Shown one piece after another: positions 51,158 through 57,773 of a stretch of 64,000 bases of DNA; position 1 is the stretch's first letter; each line of letters begins with the position of its first letter. The stretch is from Deltaproteobacteria bacterium (GTDB taxonomy: Bacteria; Myxococcota_A; UBA796; GCA-2862545). A model generated the notes under the pieces. The model ran no database searches. It saw only the letters and a list, made by a program, of their open reading frames with translations, and was not told the origin of the DNA. The stretch lies in NCBI GenBank assembly GCA_007693595.1, contig REDI01000010.1, positions 62,001 to 126,000 of the forward strand, given 5' to 3'. The translations under genes and the position numbers were made by a program.

Positions 51158-52162
51158 TTAGGACTCCTGAAAGAGTCCGTGCCACCACGCCTCAAAGTCT
51201 TCGGTGAGGACGACGGCTCGGAGCCGCGCCGCCAGGAGGTCTGTGGTGGTGTGGGTCCAGACATCGCGAAGCTCTACTTCTTCGAGCCAGGCGCCCAGGG
51301 TGCCGTCGCCTGTCTCGCGCAGGGCCTGCTCGACCCGCGCCTCGGTTCGGTCGACGAAGTCCGGTCGATCGACCTCGGTGCGCAGCGCGTCGAGCGCCAC
51401 GTCGAGGGTGGCGAGCGGGTCGAGATCTTCGAGGTCTTCGAGGAGCTCGGCCAAGGGGGTGTCGAGGATCTCCTCGAGCAGCTCAAGGCGAAACTCCGCC
51501 ATACTCTGGGCTCGCTCGGGATCGGTGAGCTGCTCTGAGATCTGGCTCAGCGCTCGGGTCGTGGCGTCGCCGAGGAAGTCTCGGACTCTCCGCTCGAGCG
51601 CCTGCTCGAACTCTTCGCTCACCGCATGGGCGAGGTCGGAGGCCGCATCCGCGACGCCCGCCGCCGCGAGCAAGCCCTTGCCCAGCGCGCGACCGCGACT
51701 GGCGGCCCGCCGTCCGAGCCCGCCGAGCTTGTCATCGGTGGTGCGCATGCGCCGACCGAAGCGAGACACCGTGTCTTCGAGCACGCGTGAGACCAGCTCG
51801 CGCATGGCCTTCTGCCGAACGATCCGATCCGTGAGCCGCGGGGGAGGGGTGAAGGGGCGCCCTAGTACCTCGCGCAGCGGGGGGACGAGCTCGCTGGGCA
51901 GGACCTCGCGCAGGGGGCGCTCATCGCGATCGAGGCGGCCTTTGGCGCGCTCCAAGCGACGCTCTACTGCGCCGCGAAGGGTCCCGCCGCGGGTCGCCGC
52001 TTTGAGAGCGGTCGCGACCTGGCTGGCGATCCACCGAGAGGACGCCAGCTCCGACAGGGGGGTCTGGGTGGTGGTGCGCACCATGAGGGCTGCGAGCTCG
52101 CGTAGGGACTCGGCTTGGTCGTCGCGCAGCCGGGCGAGCGCGCGGTCGGCAGGGTCGGTCAT
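51158..52162 (-). CDS. Helical protein of unknown function
   Basis: 334 residues, not recognised. It is predicted almost fully helical with strongly alternating Arg/Glu/Leu content, for example RRLERAKGRLDRDERPLREVLP and LLEEILDTPLAELLEDLEDLDPLATLDVALDALRTEVD. A small-residue stretch (GKGLLAAAGVADAASDLAHAV) could associate with membranes. It ends AWWHGLFQES. The second half resembles in style the unknown protein at 54515-55267, without clear homology. It lies 23 bases downstream of a lipoprotein gene. Confidence 0.68.
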   Translation of the reverse strand: MTDPADRALARLRDDQAESLRELAALMVRTTTQTPLSELASSRWIASQVATALKAATRGGTLRGAVERRLERAKGRLDRDERPLREVLPSELVPPLREVLGRPFTPPPRLTDRIVRQKAMRELVSRVLEDTVSRFGRRMRTTDDKLGGLGRRAASRGRALGKGLLAAAGVADAASDLAHAVSEEFEQALERRVRDFLGDATTRALSQISEQLTDPERAQSMAEFRLELLEEILDTPLAELLEDLEDLDPLATLDVALDALRTEVDRPDFVDRTEARVEQALRETGDGTLGAWLEEVELRDVWTHTTTDLLAARLRAVVLTEDFEAWWHGLFQES

Positions 52163-52185
52163 GGGGGCTCCAGCCGCTGTGCGGG

Positions 52186-53394
52186 CTAGTTCTGGAAGAC
52201 AGCGCCGACGTTCCACTGGATCCCCGCCATGCCGGTGTCGGCACGATTGAAGGGGATGGTGCCGGCGCCGGTGCGGACCCGACCGACGAGCACGGTGATC
52301 TGCTGCCCTGGGGTCCATCCCGCGAATGCGGAGGAGGGGATGTTGTAGGTGCCGTTATCGATGAGCACGCAGCTCACTTCTTCGGCGATCGAACCCGCCG
52401 CGCTATAGCGCAGCAGACGAACGAGCATGTAGTCGCCCCCGCTGCCGGTCCAGGTGAGGCGGAAGCCCCGGTTGACCGAGGGCGCTGCGGTGGCGCTGAT
52501 CGGGGGCTCGGTCACCGAGAAGCTCGCGGGTGTGGACAAGGCGCCGTGGAGCGTGAAGGCGGGCCAGTTGGCCCCACCGTCGGAGATCAGGTCGTAGGTG
52601 GCGCTGTTTGCGAACTGAGAGGCCACGTTGCCGGTGGACTCGTACAGAAAGGTGCGCTCCGGTTCCTGGTTCAGGTTCAGCACATTGGAGGTGCCCCGGC
52701 GAAGGGTGAACCGCGGGATCCCTGGGGAGTAGACGGTGATATCGGGCCCGTCGTAAGAGTACTCGCTGACACAGCTATCGAGCCCCGGCGCGTAGAAGCG
52801 CCACAGCTCGATGTCGTTGGGCTCGGTGAAGTAGACGTAGCCGTTCGCTTCGGGCGGGGGCGTGCCTTCGGCCCAGTACCCGCCGACCCAGCGAAAGTGG
52901 CTGAAGGCGCCCAAGGTGCCGAGCCGGTTCTGTCCATCGGGCCAGTAGAAGAAGCCATCGTCGACCTGACCGCCGTGGGTATCGGTCGTGACGCGCACGC
53001 GATTGTAGCCGGCTGGGCCTGCGGGGGTCGTGACGCGCACGACCCCGGTGCCTGCTGACGTGACGGTGGCGCGGGTGTTGCCGAACCAGACCTGGGCAGA
53101 CATATCGAAGGGTCCACCACGGATCTCGACGGTCTGACCCCCGGCGTTCGTGCCGTGGGCTGGCTCGATACTGTCGATGTCGAGGGCCAGGAGGTCGCTG
53201 TCGAGGTCGGACTCGGTGTCGGTGTCGACATCCGTGTCGACGTCGGTGTCGACATCGGTGTCGGTGTCGGTGTCGGTGTCTGCGTCGCCTCCTCCTGGGG
53301 TGGCGACCCGGCCTTCGGGGTAGTAGGCCGTCATGCCACCGCAGGAGCCCAGCAGGATGGCTGCGAGCAGGGGGAGTCTGTATGGGGTTCGCAT
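52186..53394 (-). CDS. Lipoprotein with Asp-Thr/Val tether and IPT/TIG domain
   Basis: 402-residue predicted lipoprotein. The signal LLAAILLGSCGG places the lipid Cys at about residue 18. An acidic tether of DTD and DVD repeats follows (residues 37-70). Residues 72-155 form an IPT/TIG immunoglobulin-like domain: IDSIEPAHGTNAGGQTVEIRG, VWFGNTRATV, GYNRVRVTTDTHGGQVDDGFFYW. The remainder is beta-rich and unassigned, with a Cys pair. Surface display and ligand or matrix binding are inferred. The tether is encoded by a GTCGGT-type repeat and resembles the one in the lipoprotein at 20046-21227. Confidence 0.75.
   Translation of the reverse strand: MRTPYRLPLLAAILLGSCGGMTAYYPEGRVATPGGGDADTDTDTDTDVDTDVDTDVDTDTESDLDSDLLALDIDSIEPAHGTNAGGQTVEIRGGPFDMSAQVWFGNTRATVTSAGTGVVRVTTPAGPAGYNRVRVTTDTHGGQVDDGFFYWPDGQNRLGTLGAFSHFRWVGGYWAEGTPPPEANGYVYFTEPNDIELWRFYAPGLDSCVSEYSYDGPDITVYSPGIPRFTLRRGTSNVLNLNQEPERTFLYESTGNVASQFANSATYDLISDGGANWPAFTLHGALSTPASFSVTEPPISATAAPSVNRGFRLTWTGSGGDYMLVRLLRYSAAGSIAEEVSCVLIDNGTYNIPSSAFAGWTPGQQITVLVGRVRTGAGTIPFNRADTGMAGIQWNVGAVFQN
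53215..53280 (-). repeat. Hexanucleotide-type repeat coding the DTD/DVD tether
   Basis: GTGTCG-phase units, some degenerate (for example GACATC), run through about 66 bases and encode alternating Asp with Thr or Val just after the lipobox. The unit length keeps frame, so tether length could vary by slippage. Confidence 0.75.
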
Positions 53395-53563
53395 GGCTTC
53401 ACCGAGGATGAAGAGGGCCAGAAGTGCGCTGGCGACGAACTATAGCAGACGCCTCAGCGTATCGCTACCGGCCGGGTTGCCCCGAGCGTCCGATGGGATG
53501 AAGGGGGACGTTCTGTGATGGGCACGGGGCCTGCGGGCTGCTACGTCACGCCTGGGAGGTTGG

Positions 53564-54091
53564 GTGAACTTCGATCAGACCAGTGCGGACTGCCATGTCT
53601 TTACCTACAAGGAGGGCCTGTTATCGAGGGTGGGGCACGACCTCAAGTTGCGCTGCGAACGCTTCCACGGTGTGCTCGAGCCCGATCGGGTCGAAGTGAC
53701 CTTCGATGCCTCGGCCTTCTCCGTGGTCGGAGCTCTCAGAGATGGCAGGGTCGATCCCGGCGCTCTCTCTTCCAAAGACGAGCGTCAAATCGTCGACAAC
53801 ATCCGCAAGGGCGTCTTGCATCCCGATCGCTTTCCCAAGATCCGGTTCACTGCCACCGCGCTCCAGCACGAGACCCGAGCGCTGAACGTGCAGGGCACCC
53901 TCGAACTCCACGGAGTCTCTAAGCCCATCTCCGCCCGTGCGAGGCAGGTCGATGGGCGCTACCTCGCCGAAGTCGAGATCTACACCCCCGACTTTGGGAT
54001 CCCGCCCTTTTCCGCCCTCCTGGGCACCCTCAAGGTCAAGCCCAAGGTCAAGGTTCGTCTGTCGATCCCTCAGCCCGCCAGCGCATCTTAG
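53564..54091 (+). CDS. YceI-family lipid-binding protein, cytoplasmic form
   Basis: 175-residue YceI-like protein, a lipocalin-like barrel that binds polyisoprenoids or other amphiphiles. Family segments are SRVGHDLKLRCERFHGVLE, VEVTFDASAFSV, FPKIRFTATAL and LNVQGTLELHGVSKPIS. Unlike most members it has no signal peptide. GTG at 53564 has GGGAGG five bases upstream. It stands alone on the plus strand, convergent with the pterin dehydratase operon. Confidence 0.85.
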   Translation: MNFDQTSADCHVFTYKEGLLSRVGHDLKLRCERFHGVLEPDRVEVTFDASAFSVVGALRDGRVDPGALSSKDERQIVDNIRKGVLHPDRFPKIRFTATALQHETRALNVQGTLELHGVSKPISARARQVDGRYLAEVEIYTPDFGIPPFSALLGTLKVKPKVKVRLSIPQPASAS

Positions 54092-54218
54092 GGTCGGTTC
54101 GGCTGGGGCCCGCGCACGCTGCCGGACGCGCGGCCGGCCGCCGGGCCCTTCGCGGTGGAAGGCGGGTGTTCACCCTCGGCGCCGAAGCGGCTCCCTGGGA
54201 CTCGGAGTTCGGTCCTCG

Positions 54219-54518
54219 CTACGATGCGTTCAGCTCCTCCATGAAGCCAGCCAGCGTCAGATCCAGCGAGGTCAGCCCTCCCGCGTCGTGGGTCGTGAGC
54301 GCGACCTCGACGGTCTTGTAGACGTTGCGCCAGTCGGGGTGGTGATCGAGGGCCTCGGCTCGGAGCGCCACTCGGGTCATGAAGCCGAAGGCTTGGTTGA
54401 AGTCTTGAAACGTGAAGGTGCGACGCAGGCAGCGCTCCGCTTCGTCGTAGGTCCACGCGGGCAGGGAGCTCAGGGCGGTGGCGATAGCAGCGTCATCGAG
54501 CAAGGCTGGACGGGTCAC
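54219..54518 (-). CDS. phhB: Pterin-4a-carbinolamine dehydratase
   Basis: 99-residue enzyme that dehydrates 4a-hydroxytetrahydropterin, normally recycling the cofactor of aromatic amino acid hydroxylases; in some bacteria it supports molybdopterin metabolism. The signature is intact: EALDHHPDWRNVYKTVEVALTTHDAGGLTSLDLTLA. Length matches the family. GTG at 54518 overlaps the upstream membrane protein stop (GTGA). No aromatic hydroxylase gene is in view. Confidence 0.9.
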   Translation of the reverse strand: MTRPALLDDAAIATALSSLPAWTYDEAERCLRRTFTFQDFNQAFGFMTRVALRAEALDHHPDWRNVYKTVEVALTTHDAGGLTSLDLTLAGFMEELNAS

Positions 54519-55267
54519 GCGGTCCTCTCTGGGGCATCGGGTGGGGTGGGGTTCGCAGTCTCGGGCGCCGGCGCGTCCGGCAGGGCGGCGATCTCGCGGC
54601 GGAGGGCGGCGCGGAGCTTCTCGTGGACCTCGGGCACCCAGATCGCACGGGCGAGCGTCTGCACCACCGCCTCGAGGGAGGCGTTGAGGGGATCTCCTTC
54701 GGTCGGGCTCGCGGGGTCGTGCTGCTGCTCCTTGCGTGCCTCTTGGCGCATCCGCGACCGCGCCACGCCGAGCCACCGCCACATCTCTCGGCGTGTCGTA
54801 CGAAAGATCAGCCCGACCGCCCGCTCGAAGGGCTTGGTGCTCACCCCTCTGGAGGCGCGCTGGATCGCGGCGCGAGCGCGGATGACGTCGCCGGGGAGCA
54901 GGCCGGCCGCGAGGGCCTCGTCGACCATGACGGCGCGGGCGACCACGTCGCTGAAGGTGTCGACCATCGCCTTGATAAGCAAGAACCAGAGAAGGAAGCG
55001 GAGGGCTCGCTTGATGGGCCAGACGAGCAGGCCCCAGATGAGCCCGAGGCAGCCCCCTGCGGTCGCTCCCCCGAGTAGCCGGGCCTCGCGTCCGCTCAGC
55101 TTGACGTCGTACGGAGCGAGCTGAAGACGCGCCAGACGTGCCCGGAGCTGATCGGCGATCCACATGTCGAGGAGCGGGATCGGGATCAGGTGGGTGAGGC
55201 TGATGAGCAAGGCGTACCGAGCCACCAGCAGCAGGTCCAACGAGGCGTCTGTCGGTTGCTCGTCCAC
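54515..55267 (-). CDS. Membrane-associated protein of unknown function
   Basis: 250 residues, not recognised. Residues 10-130 contain hydrophobic segments (LLLVARYALLISLTHLIPIPLLDMW, GGATAGGCLGLIWGLLVWPI, FLLWFLLIKAMVDTF); the rest is helical, charged and ends in a Pro/Ala-rich tail. GTG at 55267 overlaps the stop of a 41-residue flavoprotein remnant (TAGTG), and its own stop overlaps the pterin dehydratase start (GTGA), so all three are probably co-transcribed. Confidence 0.68.
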   Translation of the reverse strand: MDEQPTDASLDLLLVARYALLISLTHLIPIPLLDMWIADQLRARLARLQLAPYDVKLSGREARLLGGATAGGCLGLIWGLLVWPIKRALRFLLWFLLIKAMVDTFSDVVARAVMVDEALAAGLLPGDVIRARAAIQRASRGVSTKPFERAVGLIFRTTRREMWRWLGVARSRMRQEARKEQQHDPASPTEGDPLNASLEAVVQTLARAIWVPEVHEKLRAALRREIAALPDAPAPETANPTPPDAPERTA

Positions 55268-55392
55268 TAGGCGACCCGGTTGATCCCGTTGAGCGCCGCG
55301 ACCCGGAGCCCCGACTTGGCCGCCTTCATGGCAGCCCCTTCGACTCCCGGGCCGGATCCGATCACCACCAGGTCGTATTCCTCGGCGCTCAC
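55267..55392 (-). pseudogene. 41-residue remnant of a flavoprotein disulfide-reductase-type dinucleotide fold
   Basis: A complete short frame from GTG 55392 to TAG 55267 encodes MSAEEYDLVVIGSGPG, then EGAAMKAAKSGLRVAAL, and ends. This is the first beta-alpha-beta unit of an FAD-dependent pyridine nucleotide disulfide oxidoreductase such as soluble transhydrogenase or dihydrolipoamide dehydrogenase. In SthA the motif reads GSGPGGEGAAM, with Gly where this has Val. Nothing downstream continues the enzyme. A purine-rich ribosome site (AGGGGG) precedes the GTG, so it may still be translated. It is most likely a decayed gene kept for coupling to the next gene; a real small protein is the alternative. 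Confidence 0.6.
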
Positions 55393-55408
55393 GGTGGCCC
55401 CCTGGGTT

Positions 55409-56389
55409 CTAGTCGTGGAGGATGTAGCCAAAGATCAGTGGTGCGACGATGGTGGCGTCGGACTGGATCATGAACTTAGGGGTGGCGACGTCGAGCTTAC
55501 CCCAGGTGATCTTTTCGTTGGGAACGGCGCCAGAGTAGCCACCGTAGCTGGTGACGGCGTCGCTGATCTGGCAGAACCAGCCCCAGAAGCGGGTGTCTTC
55601 GAGGCCGAGGTCTTGGATCAAGCATGGAACCGCGCAGATCGGAAAGTCTCCGGCGATGCCACCGCCGATCTGAAAGAAGCCGATCGAGGGGGTGCTCGGG
55701 TCGTTGGGCTGCCGGTCGCGATACCAGCGCAGCAGTCGCTCGAACTGCTCGGTGTCGGAGATCACACAGTGATGGTGGGCCACCTTCTCGCGCATGACGG
55801 CGCCGACGAACATGTTGCCGGTGGTGGAGTCGGCCCAACCTGGGGTCCAGATTGGGACCCCACACTCCTTGGCGGCTAGGACCCAGGAGTCGCTGGGGTC
55901 GATCTGGAAGTGTTCGCTGAGGGAGGGGTCATCGAGCACGCGCCAAAGGAACTCCGCGGGGGCGTGTCGACGATCTTCGTCGCAGGCTCTGGACCACTCG
56001 ACAATGAGCCTGGCCTCGAGCTCATGCATCACGTCTTCGGGGATGCAGGTATCGGTCACCCGGTTCAGGCCTCGGTCGTAGAGGGCCTTCTCGTCCTCGG
56101 CACGGAGCGCGCGCCAGTTGGGGATCTCGACGTAGTCCTTTGCGGCGAGGAGGTTGAAGAGATCTTCTTCGAGGTTGGCTCCGGTGCAGCAGATCCCGTG
56201 GACTTTGCCCTGTCGGATCATTCGGCTGAGGATTCGGCCGAGTCGGGCGGTCGACATGGCACCTGCGAGGGTGACGAACATCTCGCCGCCGGCTTCGAGA
56301 TGCGCTTCGTAGGATCGGGCGGCTGCGACGAGCTCTCGGGCGTTGTAGTGCAGGAAGTGATGGTCGAGAAAGGCGCGGACCGTGCTCAT
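55409..56389 (-). CDS. Deoxyhypusine synthase-like protein (DHS family)
   Basis: 326-residue NAD-dependent enzyme of the deoxyhypusine/homospermidine synthase superfamily. Key segments are FVTLAGAMSTARLGRILSRMI, CCTGANLEEDLFN, PGWADSTTGNMFV, IGFFQIGGGIAGDF and the catalytic-lysine motif NEKITWGKLD (K298, matching SWGK of eukaryotic DHS). Bacteria lack canonical eIF5A, so the substrate is probably a small polyamine or an unknown protein. ATG at 56389 has GGAGG seven bases upstream; the longer frame to 56794 would run into the divergent ATPase gene. Confidence 0.85.
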   Translation of the reverse strand: MSTVRAFLDHHFLHYNARELVAAARSYEAHLEAGGEMFVTLAGAMSTARLGRILSRMIRQGKVHGICCTGANLEEDLFNLLAAKDYVEIPNWRALRAEDEKALYDRGLNRVTDTCIPEDVMHELEARLIVEWSRACDEDRRHAPAEFLWRVLDDPSLSEHFQIDPSDSWVLAAKECGVPIWTPGWADSTTGNMFVGAVMREKVAHHHCVISDTEQFERLLRWYRDRQPNDPSTPSIGFFQIGGGIAGDFPICAVPCLIQDLGLEDTRFWGWFCQISDAVTSYGGYSGAVPNEKITWGKLDVATPKFMIQSDATIVAPLIFGYILHD

Positions 56390-56466
56390 CGAGGGACCTC
56401 CGGCGGGAGGGTGTAATCGTTCCGCTCCGGCGCCACCACCGGAGCACGCGGTGGAGCTTTGCGATA

Positions 56467-56482
56467 TGGCCCGCAGCTTGCA
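56467..56482 (+). promoter_or_regulatory. Sigma-54-type -24/-12 promoter upstream of cpaF
   Basis: TGGCCC at 56467-56472, five bases, then TTGCA at 56478-56482, with GG and GC separated by exactly ten bases. One position of the -24 element (C for A) departs from consensus. A start near 56493 precedes the AGGAGGAG ribosome site at 56501 and the ATG at 56511. Confidence 0.55.
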
Positions 56483-56510
56483 AGAGAGATGAGCTGGCTC
56501 AGGAGGAGCG

Positions 56511-57746
56511 ATGGACTCAGTGATGTTGCGTAGGGCGGTGGAAGAGGGGGTCTGGGAGACCTTCGTGCAGGCCGAGGGCTCAGGAGGCGATCTGCACGCG
56601 GTCGCCTCGTGGATCGCACACCAGCGGGCGCAGGGCACCGGGATGGCGGCCGAGGAGGTGCACAGAGTCGTGCAGGACGTGACCGAGGCGGTCCGTCGAT
56701 ACGATCTGCTCTGGCCGCTGATGTTCGATCCGCACGTGACCGAGATCATGGTGAATGGTCCCGATCGGATCTTCATCGAGCGGGAGGGGCGCATGGAGGC
56801 TACGGGCTTGCGCTACCGCTCCGCCCAGCAGCTCCTCGCCACGGTCGAGCGGATCGTCAGCGTCGATCCTCACGCACGCCTCGACGGTTCCCGCCCGATG
56901 GTCGACGTGGCGCTCCCCGATGGTTCGCGGGCGAACATCGCGATTCCTCCGGTGGTTCAGGGGGGGGCGCACCTCACCATCCGAAAGTATCAGGGTCGCT
57001 TCGAGAGCATCCAGGGTATGGTCAACGCCGGCTCCATGGATGAACGGATGGCCACGCTGCTCCGGGCTGCGACCCAGGCTCGGCTGAACATCTTGTTTTC
57101 GGGGGGAGCCGGCTCGGGAAAGACCACGCTGCTCGAGGTGCTGTCGCGCAACATCTCCCGCGAAGAGCGCATCGTCTGCATCGAGGACGCCCTCGAGATC
57201 CACCTTCAGCACCCCCATGTGGTGCGCATGCTGACTCGCGAGCGGAATATCGAAGGCAAAGGCGAGATCACCATCGGCGATCTCTTTCGGAACTGCTTGC
57301 GCATGCGACCCAGCCGCATCCTCCTTGGCGAGATCCGGGGTAAGGAAGCGTTCGACTACCTTCAAGCCCTCAATGGTGGGCACCAGGGCACGATGGCTGT
57401 CATCCACGCGTCCAGCCCCGAGGAGGCAGTCCTCCGCCTACAAAACCTCGTCCCGCTCGCCGGCCTCAGCCTTCCGAACTCCGTCGTCGGGCGGCAGATC
57501 GCCCACGGGATCCACCTGATCGTTCAGCACGAGCAGCTTCCGGGGGGACAGCGCAAGATCAGCCGCCTGACCGAGGTGTTCGGGGTCGACGAACACGGGG
57601 AAGTCCGCCTGCGCGACCTCTTTGTCTTTCGACCCCAAGCCATGGGTGAAGGGCGCTTCGAGGCGATGGGGGTCGTGCCCGAGTGGTTCCAGCGGGTCGA
57701 GTGGTCGGGGTTTCACTGTGACCGAGAGATGTTTCAGAAGGGCTGA
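56511..57746 (+). CDS. cpaF: CpaF/TadA-family secretion ATPase
   Basis: 411-residue hexameric ATPase of the type II/IV secretion superfamily, CpaF (Tad pilus) branch. The N-terminal domain has MFDPHVTEIMVNGPDRIFIEREGRME; Walker A is FSGGAGSGKTTLLEVL; the Asp box reads RIVCIEDALEIHL; then RMRPSRILLGEIRGKEAFDYLQALNGGHQGTMAVIHASS (Walker B and His box). It is longer on neither end than usual. No other tad, pilin or secretion gene is adjacent, so it is an orphan; the prepilin peptidase at 6.4 kb is the only possible partner in view. Confidence 0.9.
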   Translation: MDSVMLRRAVEEGVWETFVQAEGSGGDLHAVASWIAHQRAQGTGMAAEEVHRVVQDVTEAVRRYDLLWPLMFDPHVTEIMVNGPDRIFIEREGRMEATGLRYRSAQQLLATVERIVSVDPHARLDGSRPMVDVALPDGSRANIAIPPVVQGGAHLTIRKYQGRFESIQGMVNAGSMDERMATLLRAATQARLNILFSGGAGSGKTTLLEVLSRNISREERIVCIEDALEIHLQHPHVVRMLTRERNIEGKGEITIGDLFRNCLRMRPSRILLGEIRGKEAFDYLQALNGGHQGTMAVIHASSPEEAVLRLQNLVPLAGLSLPNSVVGRQIAHGIHLIVQHEQLPGGQRKISRLTEVFGVDEHGEVRLRDLFVFRPQAMGEGRFEAMGVVPEWFQRVEWSGFHCDREMFQKG

Positions 57747-57773
57747 GATGCGCCGCCCGCTCCCCGCGAGCGC

